A program made the position numbers and the translations under genes. From contig JAESUZ010001271.1 of assembly GCA_017311185.1 (NCBI GenBank), forward strand, positions 310,001-374,000: a stretch of 64,000 nt of DNA, written 5' to 3'. Positions 23,011 through 36,102 of the stretch are shown one piece after another. The notes beneath the pieces were generated by a model. It was not told where the DNA came from. It made no database searches and saw nothing but the letters and a program-made list of their open reading frames with translations. The stretch comes from Proteles cristata cristata (Eukaryota > Chordata > Mammalia > Carnivora > Hyaenidae). Position 1 is the stretch's first letter; each line of letters begins with the position of its first letter.

Positions 23011-25391
23011 GTGTTGTTGAGGATGAGAGAAGAAAGCAATTGAAAGTAATCTAGACCAGATCAATTAAATTAACAAATCACAGTGGTTTGGTAGTTGCCT
23101 CTGTGTGCGAGTACATGACTTTGTTTGAGGGTTCCATATATTTCTCATCTCTGGTCCCAGTGTTTGGTTTCAAGGTGAGTCTGTCATACATGTCAGTCAG
23201 TCTGCTATACTCAAATCTAGAACTTTGACTTGAACCATTAGAAACTGATTGCCCTTTGCACTGACCATAGAGATATTAAGGTGTAATGGTGGACCTCTGA
23301 GTGGCACCTGAAACAGAAAGCAGACAGGGGGGAAATTTATCTCGAAAAAAAGTGGGATTAAGAGGTGAAGAGAGTAACATAATTGGAGACTTTCAAACCA
23401 CCCACACTGCAAATGAGAAACACTGCTAAATTTTTCACTTTTAAGAACCAATCCCCCTTGTTTTAGTTGTGTTTCTTCCATTTGCACTTGAAAATACTTT
23501 AAAGGAATCAAGGCTGCCTCACTTGAAATGTACTGAATTTTAGTCTCACCAACAGAGATGCTTGCGAAAGTATTACCTCAATCCGACCTTGGATTGTATG
23601 ATATCTAAAGCCCCTTCTGGTTCCAATATGTATGGTAGACTGAATTTTAAAGGAACATGCAAGGAGAATGGAAGCGTACTTCTATTAACACTTTTTCTGT
23701 GGAACATAGTTTTGGAAGCACCTTTGTATTCTCTATGGTACATTTAAATATAGCCAAATCTATTCCTTAGAGTGTATATAAATGCTTGTCTGCATTCTTT
23801 TAGTTATATAACAGAATGAAAGAATAATGTTTAAGGAAAAAAAGCAACAATAATGATGAAACACCATTAGCATAATGCAATGAGAAATACAGTGAGCCCT
23901 TTTTATATACACGTCAGTCATGGAAGAACCAGAAATGGATACACAACCTTGTTCGGATGTATCGTACAGAATTGCTTTAGAACACTGAGGCATAAAGCTC
24001 TTAGCTTAATGAGTTGGTAACATTTTGCAGATTTGCTTAAAACACATTGCTTTCCAGACTGTGTCAACAGACTCCAGCAGTTCTTGCCAACACACTCGTC
24101 CTAAACAATTACATTAAGATCCATAAGGCCGTGTTTACAGTTCTGAGAAGCAAATGTATTGTTAATGGGCCATAAACTATCCTCTGACTCAATGGTTTGG
24201 CTTTTTGAAATTTGTGTAATAGTCAACGGAAAATTTCCAACATCCACTTGGCATAGAAGTGGAATTAGCTTCAGGGATATAAAAATGAATGCTGAGAAGC
24301 ATCCCTTCCACACATTTCCAATCTGATGTGCTTTTTATATAGAATAAAACAATTGACACAAAAATTTGAAGGAAGATCATTGCTATAGTTTAGGGTAGTT
24401 TTACATGTTTTAACAAAAAGTAAATAATCTTGATGAACCATAAAAAAGTCCTGTGTGCATAATATCCTCTATTTTCTCTCAAATCGTTTTTCAAATCTCT
24501 TGTGAAATAGCTGCATCAGTGAGTCACAAATAGTCTGTGAACAGACATTCTCTGCAGCTTCATGCTTGTCACGCCTGTTGTCTTTTCCTGCTTGCCAAAA
24601 ACCCGGTTGTTTCAATCTACTGTTTTTATTTTCCTATAAAACTCTACAACTGCCTCTCATACCTATTTTCCATCTTCTCTTCCTTGCCACTTTCTATTCT
24701 TTTTCTCTCTATTTCTGCCTCATTCCCTTCTCACTCCAGGCATCCTTCTTGTTTTAGGCTAATGTCTCTTGGTTTCTTTTTCCAGATGGTTCCACATTCT
24801 CTTGCTGATAATTTCCATTCGTCTCAATGTATTTTTTAAATTAACCAAATCATGCTTTGCAAGCTTTACTCCCTGTGTGGTTTTGTTCTTTCAATGCCAG
24901 CCTTCTTCCCATCTTTGTAATCTTTCAGTGATTCAGTTTAAAATTTATATATTTGTATATGCTATGTTTTTATATATTAATGTGACACTTTGAGCGACGA
25001 ATTATTCTGGGTAATGTACAAATACCAAGATGTCTAGATTCAGGCATGAAAGAGTTTGGCAACACTAAGAAGAGATACATTGCAAGAATGTTCTTGGTAT
25101 AAATAAACGCTCTTCCCGTTTTGGGTCTTTTAGCTGATGCATAGCAAATACAGAGGAAAACCCTTTGTCTCGCTCACTTTAGGAGCATCTCAGAAGTTTC
25201 GAAGGAAGAGAAAGCAGGCTTTGATCTTTTTGCTGCTCTGTGTGTTCCTGTTGCAAAATAGTGATGGAGATGATGTGGCATTGAAGGCTGTTAGGTTGAA
25301 GAAGTAGCCCCAATGCCAGCCTTCACACACACACCTGATCCCTGGTGCGCTGCTTGTCCTGCAGCTGCTCCTGAAGGCAATGATAACAAGA
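23011..25391. other. Unassigned stretch, 2.4 kb
   Basis: No gene. The longest frames (104 codons minus strand at 23197-23511, 100 codons plus strand at 24537-24839) lack motifs, and the second is simply pyrimidine-rich DNA (24640-24740). I see no named repeats. Confidence 0.4.
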
Positions 25392-25625
25392 GCTGATATC
25401 TAGTCTCTGCATGTTACATTTTAGGCTCTGTTCCAAGGATGCTACTAGTAGTATCTCATTTATACAACAGCTTTGGAAGTTCAGGCCAATAAATTCCCCC
25501 CACTGGACGGATTAAGACAACTAGGCCTAAAAGATTAAGTGACTTTTTCAGGTGATGCAGTCAATTGGTAGTGGGTTCAGATTTCAAATCCAACCAGTCG
25601 GAGTCTGAAACCCACACTCTCACCC
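25392..25625 (-). repeat. MIR SINE relic, minus strand
   Basis: Antisense MIR layout: 'catgttacattttaggctctgttcc', 'cggattaagacaactaggcctaaaagattaagtgac', then 'gttcagatttcaaatccaac'. Confidence 0.65.
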
Positions 25626-26015
25626 ACAAAATCAAATAATGAGACACAGGGAATTTCCTGTATCCTCTATCTTCTGTCTTATCTTTTATCTTTCCTGTCA
25701 TAAGGTCACCTTCTCAAAAGGCCTACATGGATTAACCCACTTAAAATTTCAGCATTCGTGACCACTAAGATTTTTGATTCCTTACTCTGACCCATTAGGA
25801 CCATGAATGAATCGCTTACACTCTGTGCACCTCAAAGCCACAGCCTTTCTCATTGGAAGCTTTCTCTAGGCTGATCCTGTGTGAGTTACAGTGTCTTCAG
25901 AGTTCCAGGTCTCTATGACACCTGCGCCATGTGAATCTGCTACTGGAACCATTTAGATTGGACTGTTGAACCAGTGGTTAATCTTCATGTGCAAATGACA
26001 CGATGTGAACTTCAT
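25626..26015. other. Unassigned stretch
   Basis: No feature recognised. Confidence 0.4.
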
Positions 26016-26032
26016 AAAAAGATGGGTGACCT

Positions 26033-26203
26033 GGCGAGCCTGTGTGAGTCAGTTGGCTAAGCATCCAACTTTGGCTCAGGTTGGATTCAAACTCATGGTT
26101 TGTGAGTTCAGGGCTTGCTTGGGATTCTCTCTCCCTTTCTCTCTGCCCTTTCCACACTTGCGTGCTCTCTATCTCAATATAAATAAATAAAAATACTTTT
26201 TTT
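26033..26203 (+). mobile_element. Old carnivore SINE with target-site duplication
   Basis: The body 'gtgagtcagttggctaagcatcc...ttggctcagg', a CT-rich tract and an AAATAAATAA tail are flanked by near-identical sequences, AAAAAGATGGGTGACCT at 26016-26032 and AAAAAGGCTGGGTGACCT at 26204-26221. Confidence 0.88.
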
Positions 26204-26424
26204 AAAAAGGCTGGGTGACCTATAACAAAAAAATCATGTGTCCTATACTCAGATATATAAACTCTGTTCTGGGTTGATTTATATAACTTTCTAATAGAAA
26301 ATTTATATTATTTATCCATCATATGGAAACATCACGCAAGAAATCCTGAATTTGGCTAATAAGATGATGACATTTTTATAGTATTTATACTATCTATGGA
26401 ACTATTATAGTAGAATATTACACC

Positions 26425-26600
26425 GGGAATCAAATGCCTGTGTTCTATAACTTGTGCTGAAGAACTGTGTGACCTAGGACAAGTCCTTTTTCTAATGTAA
26501 GCTTCAGATTTCTGTTCTGTAATTTAGGTAACTCAACTAGATGATGATATCTCTAAGCTCCTTATGAACTCTCACATTTTTTGATTATCTGAAATGCTCA
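26425..26600 (+). repeat. MIR SINE relic
   Basis: A sense MIR core, 'gaactgtgtgacctaggacaagtcc', followed by 'cagatttctgttctgtaattta' and 'ctaagctcct'. Confidence 0.75.
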
Positions 26601-26907
26601 GAGAAAGTAAAATTCAGTGGTCCTGATAATGGTGTAGGGTTTGAATATTCATGCAGCTGTGGGCTAATTATAAGTAGGGTGACTATATGTTCCTTTCTCA
26701 GGATAGTCCCAATTTGCAACATCCCTCAATAATTAGAAATTATATACATAATTATAAATATCACCTCCTTTTTAAAAGCTCATATTACTTTTATTATCCT
26801 GCATCAACTTTCCCATGTGCTAATGTACTTCAAGTTTTGAAAGTTACTTTCTAATGTCATTTTTTCCAGTTTTGTCAAGATAAACTGATATATAGCACTG
26901 TATAGGT

Positions 26908-27443
26908 TTATTCTTAATGCTTTTCTTTCTTTCTGAGTTTTTATTTAAATTTCAGTTACTTAACATACAGTGTAATATTAGTTTCAGGTGTACGGTATAG
27001 TGATTCAACACTTATATACAACACACAGTGTTCATCACAAGTGGACTCCTTATCCCCATCACTTGTTTCACCCATCTCCCCACCCACCTCCCATTCAGTA
27101 ACAATCAGTTTGTTCTCCAGGGTGAAGTCTTTTCTTGATTTGTCTCCCTCTCTCTTTTTACTTTCTCATGGCTCATTTGTTTTGTTTCTTAAGTTTCCAC
27201 ACATGAGTGAAATTATATGGTATTTCTCTTTCTCTGACTGACTTATTTCACTTAGCATAATACTCTCTAGCTCTGTCATGTCATTGTAAATGGCAAGATT
27301 TTATTTTTTACCCCTAAGTGATATTCCGTTGTATATATACACCACAGCTTCTTTATCCGTTCATCAGTCAGTGGACAATTGGGCTGTTTCCTTAATTTGG
27401 CTATTATAGATAATGGTGCTATAAACACTGGGGTCTGTGTATC
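26908..27443 (-). mobile_element. Carnivore LINE-1 3' end nested in L1MA
   Basis: The 3' UTR (including 'aacatacagtgtaatattagtttcagg' and 'ctccccacccacctcccattc') and the start of antisense ORF2. Host text is duplicated at the edges: GCACTGTATAGGT at 26895-26907 and TCACTGTATAAGT at 27444-27456. The host 3' UTR is interrupted and resumes without loss. Confidence 0.85.
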
Positions 27444-28373
27444 TCACTGTATAAGTCCAAAATGTACTGCAGAATAAGTTGACTTACATATACTGTAAAA
27501 TGATTACCACAACATGTTTGGTTAACGCACATCACTTCCATACTTACAAAAAAAGTTTCCTCCTTATGATGAGAACTTTTAGTTCAACTCTTTTAATACT
27601 GTTATCATGGTATATTTGAAAGTTGCCAACAATTGTCACCATATTGTACATTATATCCTCAGTATGCATTTATCGTATAACTCCAAGTTTGTATCTTTGG
27701 GTTACCTTTGTCCACTTTCCCTTCCCACCACTTCCTGTTTTTGGTAGCCATAAATCTGATCTCTTTTTTTCTATGAGTCTGGTTTTTGTTTTTAGATTAT
27801 ACATATAAATGAAATCATACAGTATTTGTGCTTCTCTTTCTGACTAATTATACTTGCATAATACTCTCCATCTGTGTTGTCATAAATGGCAGGGCTTTCT
27901 TCTTCTTATGACTGAACAGGATTTCCAACATATGTATGTGTGTGTCTTTTTATGGACTTTCAGTTTGTTTTTGTGTCTTATCTATTATAAATAATGTTGC
28001 ACTGATCATGGGGATGCAGATATACCTCTGAGATGGTGACATTTCTATTGAATATATGCCCAGCAGTAGAATTTCTGGATCATATGGCAAGTCTTATTTT
28101 TTTTTCGAGAAACTTCCATACTGTTTTCCATAATGACTATACCAATGTACATTCCCACCAACAGTGTACAAGGATTCCTTTTCTCCACGTTCTTACTAGC
28201 ATTTATCTCTTTTCTTTTCAATAATTGCCATTCTAATAGGTGTGGGGTCATACCTCACTGTGGTTTTGATTTGCTTTTCCTTAATGATTAATGACTGAGA
28301 AAATTTTCATGTACCTCTTGGTCTTTTGAATATTTTCTTTGGAAAAATGTCTCTTCAGGTCATTTTTGAGTGC

Positions 28374-28723
28374 TTTTTTTTTTTTTTTTACAGATAGTTT
28401 ATTGTCAGGTTGATTTCCATATAACACCCAGTGCTCATCCCCACAAGTGCCCTCCTCCATGCCCATCTCCCCCTTCCCCCCACATCCATCAGTCCTTAGT
28501 TTGTTCTCAGCATTCAAGAGTCTCTCATGGTTTGCCTCTCTCCCTTTCCCCCACCATTTTCCCCTTCTTCTCCCCCTTGTTCCTCAGTTAAGTTTCTCCT
28601 AATCCTCCTATACATGCAAACATATGATATTTGTCCTTCTTTGCCTGACTTATTTCGCTCAGCATAACACCCTCAAAGTCCATCCATGTTGCTACGCATG
28701 GCCAGATTTCATTCTTTCTCATT
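28374..28723 (-). mobile_element. Felid LINE-1 3' end nested in L1MA
   Basis: A T-run (poly-A complement, 28374-28389) is followed by 'agtttattgtcaggttgatttcc', the rest of the L1 3' UTR and about 120 bp of ORF2 end. The host sequence continues at 28724. The probable duplication is degenerate: TCATTTTTGAGTGC at 28360-28373 and TCATTTGCCTGC from 28724. This copy is closer to the youngest felid L1 3' ends than its neighbour at 26.9 kb. Confidence 0.85.
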
Positions 28724-29076
28724 TCATTTGCCTGCTTTTAAATTAGATTGTTTGTTTTGTTTTGTTATTGAGTAGTATGAGCTTTTTATATATTTTGGAT
28801 ATTAACACCTTATTAGATGTATATTTTGCAATATTTTCTTTCATCCCAAAGTTTACCTTTTCATTTTGATCATTTCTTCAAGTGCATTATCATTTTAATG
28901 TATTAACAGTAAAATTATGGGTTGCATTTTCTTTTCCACATTTTCTCTTAATATTATAATGCTCATATTCTTATATTTTGATACAAGTTTCAATTTTATC
29001 TCCCTTCCTCCTACTGGGATCATACATGGGTTCCTGTTATTTTTTTCACTTCATCCAAACATAGTTCTAACTTATT

Positions 29077-29112
29077 TGTGTGTGTGTGTGTGTGTGTATG
29101 TATGTGTGTATT
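29077..29112 (+). repeat. (TG)n microsatellite
   Basis: TG repeats with TATG interruptions. Confidence 0.95.
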
Positions 29113-30054
29113 GATATTCTTACATATTGTGCTTTTATTTTTCTAGAATTGATCCCCAGATATTTGATCATTAAATCAAAGTGTATGTGGATTTTTTATT
29201 TTAATGTCTATGTTATTTTACTTTCCCTAAAGCCATTAAAACTCACGTTCTTATAAGGATTATATGAGAGCTGCACTGCTTTTTGCAATTGCTTTTCTAT
29301 ACTAACTATGGTAATGGGTATCACATATCAACAACTGAAAAAGTAGCTGGAGGCATCTTCAGATTTAGATGGGCTTGAACTCTTTACTTCTAATGATAGT
29401 GATCATGGTAAAACGTGCCTATAAATTTCCATGACTCAACACCTATGAGCTCATAAGGGGGCTAAGATTCTCTGTTTTCATGCCTTCTCTCTATCATGAG
29501 CTCAGAAGTAAAAGCTCTGCATTTCTGTTCACACTCATATTTTCGTATGGCTATGGCTTTAACTCAATAACCTGAAGGGCTGGACAGAAAAGACAGAGAA
29601 TCAAGGAACATATAAATAAAACCTGTGAAAGTGAGGATTTGTATGGCTTACTTCTAAAATAGTATCTAATTTACGCAAATCCTCTCCCTCCCCTGCCATA
29701 AATCTAAAAAGCAGTCCCATTCTTTATTCATGGCTCTCAGAGAATATTAAAGAAAATGTAATTCATGATCAATCCTGGCAACATTTCTTAGCTGTTTTCT
29801 CTCTTTTCTCTTCTTTCCTGCTCTGGAGAATACCACATTCTTCACTTTTCATCATTTCCCAAAATGTTTTACCAAGTTCCCTTATCCTGATTTCCCAGGT
29901 TCCTACTCTTTCTGCCTCTTTTTCTTTCTCTTAGTTTTAAAAATTTTGTATATTACCTTATTTGTCAAGCGTTTTCTCTTTTCCCTACTATACTCATTAT
30001 TTCCCCTATGTTGCAGGCTCTTTTTTTTTTTTATAAACTTTACTATATTAACCC
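29113..30054. other. Unassigned stretch
   Basis: No gene or nameable repeat. Pyrimidine-rich around 29790-29960. Confidence 0.4.
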
Positions 30055-30215
30055 ATTTATTTCTCCAAATAACACCAAAGGATAAATTACATTATAATCC
30101 CTTATTAAAGCTATTGAGAGGTTAGGTAAATTTCCTAAGTTTCCAAATGTGGTCAGTGGCAGATTCACACCCTGAGCCAGAAAGTCTGGCACCAGGGCCC
30201 ATGTAATTAACCAGT
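30055..30215 (-). repeat. MIR relic, minus strand
   Basis: Degraded antisense MIR: 'ttgagaggttaggtaaatttcctaag', 'ggtcagtggcagattcacaccc'. Confidence 0.6.
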
Positions 30216-31476
30216 CTTTTCTGCTGCCTTCTTAGCCCAATCCTCCTCTCTGAAGGTTCCTTAGGATTCCCTTTGGTGATTCAAATAGGGGAGGTTGTTA
30301 ATAAATGTTATTCTGTCACAGTCACATAAATAACTTGAGTGACTGTGAATAAGGTTGTTAATTGGTTTCCAGTGGTAGCCATATAAAGGTATATTTCTTT
30401 CACTTGGATTGGCTATCTTCCTAGTCTCAGTGTTCAAAATTCATTAAATTTGATCTCCACATTGAAAGACCTACAACTGACTGAGACACATAAGTGCCCT
30501 GTGTATGTTTTATTTTTATTTTATCTTTTTGTTATTGGCCATTCCATATTCTTTGGATAAGAATTCCCTGAATTTTTTTATAAGTGGAATGATAAACCTT
30601 CTCACCCAGATGCAGGGTAGAAGAGACCCAGAAATATATAGATAATAAATTTCGTGTCCCATCTACTGTAACTATTTGAGAATAGGCAATGTGACTAAAA
30701 CCAAAACTTATTAGAACACTGATAGTTTGTCTTAGACTTTTGCTAGAGTGGGAAAGGGGATTCACTGTATCTGAATTTGGGAGAATGTAAGGCTGAAGCT
30801 CTTGTGATGACCATACTACCATCCAGGACGACATATTTGAGATGGAAGCTAACACAGAAGAAGAAAAGCCAAAAATAGAGAATTTAGGTGACAGTGAGTA
30901 TCTGAGGCCTCTGAATCAAGGTGCATTAGTCGATTGTTCAGGCACATTAATAACTTCCTTTTGTTTAAGCCAATTTTATCTGTGTCTTCATACTTGTAAC
31001 CAATTTTTTTCCTTCCCACTCCCCCCTTTCCTATGTCTAGATGAGAGAACTTTACCAGAGTCTCCCTTTGTCCTGATCCCCTATAATCTGAGTCTTTTAG
31101 TGAGAGAATTTGCAAGAATATGTAAACCAAAAATACAGAAAAATGTCCTTCCCACATTTTGCCAGCTGGAAAGATCTAGGATTTCTGATATTTCTTCACA
31201 AGCAGTCAATGTATTAAGTGGTCCAGATATCTAAACTAAGTAATAGAACAGAATACATTGGCTTTTTTAAGTTATCCATTGTCATGCCTTCAGCGGGAAG
31301 AAAGAGAATTCTTTGCTATACAAGAAATTTGCAGACAGTTATAGTTTACATGAGTAAATAAGTCATTCTGTTATATTACAAAATTCATTCTTTGTATTAG
31401 AAAGTAAAACAAAACTCAAAAATAGAAAGGTCAAGAAACTCTGGTATTAACTTCTGATGTACCTTTAAATTGCGTA
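30216..31476. other. Unassigned stretch with one notable but unsupported open frame
   Basis: A 130-codon frame at 30842-31234 begins M-E-A-N-T-E-E-E-K-P but has no domain. Opposite-strand frames of 102 and 107 codons overlap or adjoin it. I leave it uncalled. Confidence 0.4.
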
Positions 31477-31511
31477 TACACACACACACACAGAGCTATA
31501 TATATATATAA
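31477..31511 (+). repeat. (AC)n followed by (TA)n
   Basis: An (AC) run at about 31477-31492, then a (TA) run at about 31497-31511, separated by 'agagc'. Confidence 0.9.
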
Positions 31512-32414
31512 ACCATTATCAGGAATCAATCAACTTCAAGTGACATTACCTCTGCATTTTTAGCTTATTTATCTTGGAATTCTGACATCATATGGTGGAA
31601 GTGGGTCACAGCTGGTGTTGGTTGGAAAAACAGGCATAATAGAATCAGATTGAGGCAGATGGAGGGTGAAGTGAGTTAAAAAACAAGGAAATAAGAGTCT
31701 GAAGAGTGATAGCTGACTTAAACTTTTTAGAATCTCAAGGCAAGATCAAAGACAGGGGAGACAAAAATTGGGAAACTGAGGTTTCTGGTCTGCTGGAATA
31801 GACTGCTTCCTATGTCAGCTCTTCAGTACACTGGAGAGCTCCCAAGACTCATAAGTACTTGAACTACATCCAAGTCTTTTTTCCCTAAGGTTTTTTACCC
31901 TACAACCCAAGCAGCTGACCAGCCGTTTTCCTTCAAGCAAAATTTTCTGATCATTCAAGTGATGTTACTAGTTTTGCTGAGCTCAGTTTCTATGGGTCTT
32001 GGAATAAATTTCCAGGAACTTTACATCTTGGCATCAAATCAAAGAGTCAAGAATCATCTCTTAGTCTTCTGTGTAGCATGTACAACTATTTCATATATAT
32101 GGAAAGATAAGAATGTAGAAGAATATTCTTTGGAAGATTGAAATGTAAAAATGCCAGGAACAATTTGCATAATCATCTATAGGGGAATAAATGTTAGCAT
32201 ATCTATATAAAAACTGTATATAGTAATGAATATAACACATATACATAGACACCAACTGATATAGGAAAATTCCCAAGGTATACTATTAAGATAATTTTTA
32301 AAGATGGAAGACATAAAAGATAAGTTTCTTAAAGAATAGCACGGGCACTATATTTCTACCTACAGAAAAAATAGATTAAGTATACTTGTACACACCAAAA
32401 CTATTCCTAGACGG

Positions 32415-32415
<1 letters not shown>

Positions 32416-32447
<32 letters not shown>
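32416..32447 (+). repeat. (CA)n microsatellite
   Basis: About 16 uninterrupted CA units. Confidence 0.97.
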
Positions 32448-32449
<2 letters not shown>

Positions 32450-33956
32450 ATAACAGCCTCTGAAAAGAAAGTCTGTAGAACTGTTAGAATTTTGTACCAT
32501 CTGCATGTCTTATTATTCAATAAAAATATTATTCATAAGTATATTTTTAAAGTAAATTTAAGGGAATAGTTACAGCCCTAACTATCATGCTCCTTTGTAT
32601 AGATACGAGCTACTTTCTTTTAATATATCTAGCAAGTACCCACTCCCTTAAGTATAAGGTATTGAGCAAAGTTTCCTCTGGTATGCCACTACTTTTTTAG
32701 ATTTTTGTCTAAAACTTTAAAAAATGTGTTGACTTGTAGAAAAAAAGAACAAATACTCAATTATTGAGAAGTCCAACTCTGCCCAAATCCTGTTTGTGAT
32801 TCTTCAACATAATTAAGGGAGTACTCTCTAGTAGTTCGCATGAACCTTCAGGGAAGCTATAATGTTGGAACAAAAGTCACAGACATATATTTCAGGACAC
32901 ATCATTCTATGCGTAACATGGTTATGAGCTTCCTCCATAGAAATCAGCTGTCAGCCATTCCTCAGAATTTCATCCCACCGCAGAGTATATAGTGATTACA
33001 GGATGAATCTGTCTTGAAAACCTAAGAGATTCTGAAAAAGAACATCTCATACATGGTCTGGGGAGGATGGGTGTGAAAGGAACTTAGATCATGTACCTAT
33101 AACCAAGAAAAAGCACTTCAGTTTTAAGCACTTTATTATCACTTATAATAAAAAGGGGAATTCATATCTAAGAGGCCTTTCAACTACAATAAGATAAGTA
33201 TAAGAAGTGTTATTCAGATTTAGGTTTGAAAGCAAGCTGTGAGGACAAAAACTTCTATTTACAGAAAATTTAAATTTAAAAGGGAAAAATTTACTGGCCT
33301 ACTGTGAAAAGCAAGCAATGGTTTCTATTTCTTGTTACACATGTGAGGGAAATGGTCATTTACTAATAGAGAAATACAAAGATTACTGAACTCAGGAAAC
33401 AGACACTCTATTGGAAGTATCAAGTCAAGAGGTACAAGACAGACTCAGATAAGGGCTATATTAAAATATTCAAACCTGCCATAGGAAAACATATGGCAAT
33501 ATACTAATAGCATTTTTCTCTGGGGGGGGGATCATGTTTTATCTATACTTAAGTGTATAATATTATATATATAGTACTTCATATTTTTCAGGATTCCTAC
33601 CATAATTGTGTATTACTTTTAGGGAAAAATTAAATGTCTACTGTTAAAGACTATGATAGCTCAAAATGATAACTTAGTTAGAAATAAAACATAACTCATG
33701 AATATAATATGCACTACAAATTATAGTAAACATACCTGGGATTATTATACCCCTTTGGTTTTAAACAAGAGCACACATTTAAATTAAACTTTGTAATAGG
33801 TATTTACACTATTTAGCTTTCAGGGTACAGAATGGCCACACTCTTCTACAAAGCTCTGCCCTCTAATGATCACCTGTTCTCTCCTCTGAGTTCCCTTAAT
33901 ACTTGGTAGCTTTACCAACCATCTGGTATTTTACACTGGCTTTTATTATACTTATT

Positions 33957-33976
33957 TGTGTGTGTGTGTGTGTGTG
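33957..33976 (+). repeat. (TG)n microsatellite
   Basis: About 10 TG units. Confidence 0.95.
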
Positions 33977-34679
33977 GTCTTTCCAACTATACAGTATACT
34001 CCTTGAGGATAATGACCAAATATTACAAGCCCATGTAGCCTCTAAATGCCAGCCCAATATTTTGATCATTGTAAAATGTTAAGTAGATATTCATTGATTA
34101 ATTACATAGCCTAATTAATTGATGAAGTTGTATAATTTAAATATAGAATTATATTTCTGTATCTGACCTAACAACCTAAGGTTAATAGGACATTAGCAAC
34201 AAATTTATTGACTAGTAAGTAAAATGGATGTCTCACCTCCCTTGGCCCTCTAAACATATTGTTAGAGAGCTAGATATGCTGGAGGGCACACTATTATGGC
34301 TTATTTTGGGGGAACTAAAATACCAGATATTGAAATTCAGCATTGTATCAGGTAAAACCATTTAGTCCCAGGATCCTATGGAAATCCATTTTCAACCTTC
34401 CCAGGTAGACAAATAGCATTTGGTCTGTCAGAAGTGTCTGGCTTTTCTCTATTTTATTCCATCGGTGTGTTAGTCCACCTCTATCTGTTTGTCGTAATTC
34501 TTTGAGGAAATAATGATGGAATGATCTTTATGCATCTTTCCTTCTAGGTTCAAAAATGAAAGTACCCAAATGTTACCAAAGACCAGATTCTCTATCTGGC
34601 CTTTCTATCTCAACCTCTGTAGAAACCAGTTCTTTTAAGCACATGTGGCTTTAATCATTCTACCATTGTTTCCTTTTCT

Positions 34680-35540
34680 TTGAACTTCATACATGCACAG
34701 ATCTCCCCTTTTTTGAAACCCAGTTTGACTTTGCTAATCAGGACCCTAACTTGCTGCATTAATTTAAACCTTTCTTTGCCTGTATTTCTTTACTCTCTGT
34801 CCTCCATTTTGATACCATTTTCTCCTTATTTCCCTTTGATCTGCAAAGTCACTAAGCCCAGATGTATGAGTTTACATGATAGTACCCCAGAAATGTTCAG
34901 CACACAACCAGTACAAATTGATGTGGTGGTCTTGTTGACTTCATTCCACTTGCCTTTGTTCCACTTTTTCCTCCCCGTCTTACCCCATTTCAAATTATAC
35001 TGTGTGTAGCTTGCAAATTAATTTTCCTCAAGTGTCATTCAAACCTTTCTCAAATAGGATGAGGTGTAAATGCCTAACTAGTGTTGTCAGTACTCACAAA
35101 TGTCTTCCTCACTTCATTCCTTCTTATGCACAGGTCTTCCATTTCAGTCACATCCATCTCTCAAACAGACTTTTTATATCATCGCTTCATCACTGAGCAT
35201 GTGCCATCCCTTTGCATGGAATATTCCATCCCCATCTCCATCTATGTAATTTCTACATATTGTTCAAAGTCTAGTTTGAACCTTACATCTCTTTAAACCC
35301 TTAATGACTACCTGAATGCACAAGGATTTCTCTACCCCTTCTCGGATTCTTAAATTGTTTATTACTATTTCGCATGTAGACACTGATTTTCATTAAATTT
35401 ATTTGTGAATGTGTATATGCTCTTTCCATTTAATTTAAACCTCTAAAGTCAGAGACCAGGTATTATAACTCTTTGTGTCTTTCAAATTGTACAGCACAAC
35501 ACTTCACATATAGTGATATACTTGATAAAGGTTGGTGATA
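34680..35540 (+). mobile_element. LINE-2 3' region
   Basis: Sense L2 blocks: 'cttcattccttcttatgcacaggtcttcc', 'ttcaaagtctagtttgaaccttacatctc', 'aaattgtttattactatttc' and 'agtcagagaccaggtattataac', ending near 'cacttcacatatagtgatatacttgataaa'. The frames of 109, 64 and 71 codons here are by-products of pyrimidine-rich L2. Confidence 0.65.
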
Positions 35541-35856
35541 TAACATGATTTTTGACAACTATAGGTTTTTATAATTATGCCTACCATACAACATTAATTT
35601 GGCATTTTGTCATAAATACATATTAGTTTACATCTTAGGAGAGGTTTTTTGTTGGTTTTGTGTTGTGTGTATATAAGCTTACACACATCAGCTCACCCTT
35701 CAGTTTACATAGTTATAGCAACATTTGCAAAATTGGTATTCTGGATATGTTAGTAGCTATATCCCTATTACAAGCAACAATAATTAAACATAATTTAGAA
35801 ATGTGCTTCACCTAATCTTGCTCCTAGAGTATCATATTGCATATCGAGTTTGGCTA
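35541..35856. other. Unassigned stretch
   Basis: No feature recognised. Confidence 0.4.
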
Positions 35857-36102
35857 TTTTTTTTTTTCATTTGAGAAAGCACTCAAGCAAGGGAGAGGGA
35901 GGGAGGGAGGGAGAAAGGGGAGAGAGGGAAGCAAGAGAAAGGGAGGGAGGGAGAGAGAGATAGAAAGAGAGAGAATCTTAAGTAGGCTCCACACTCAGTG
36001 CAGAGTCTAACACAGGGCTTGATCCCATGACCTTGGAATCATGACCTGAGCCAAACCCAGAGTTAGGCAGGTGCTCAACCAACTGAGCCACTCAGGCACT
36101 CC
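35857..36102 (-). mobile_element. Older carnivore SINE with expanded GGGA tract
   Basis: A T-run, then a long purine tract (35895-35975) with (GGGA)n and (GA)n, then 'ggcttgatcccatgaccttgg', 'atcatgacctgagcc' and the head complement 'ccaactgagccactcaggcac'. The CT-rich tract of this SINE family has expanded to about 80 bp. Confidence 0.88.

Larger units (their letters stand above)
26868..28890 (-). mobile_element. Ancient LINE-1 (L1MA-like) hosting two younger L1s
   Basis: Host segments are 26868-26907, 27444-28373 and 28724-28890. They read in minus orientation through the L1MA-type 3' UTR ('gattaccacaacatg', 'cttatgatgagaacttttag', 'caattgtcaccatattgtaca') and ORF2 3' coding sequence ('attcccaccaacagtgtacaagg', 'attttggatattaacacctta'). 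There are many indels and no frame. All three elements share the same orientation. Confidence 0.85.
31512..34679. other. Repeat-poor stretch, 3.2 kb
   Basis: It contains the microsatellites listed separately, a G9 run at 33522-33530 and no recognisable gene. 34440-34490 may be a scrap of antisense L1 ('tttattccatcggtgtgttag'), too short to call. Confidence 0.4.

Noticed and set aside
30842..31234. 130-codon open frame starting M-E-A-N-T-E-E-E-K-P, with a splice-acceptor-like pyrimidine tract ending at about 31041
   Set aside because: No recognisable domain, competing frames on the opposite strand, and length within chance for AT-rich DNA. The acceptor-like tract alone does not define an exon.
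33853..33868. CTCF-like site (CTGCCCTCTAATGA, complement orientation)
   Set aside because: Two mismatches at informative positions against the core motif, and no supporting context.
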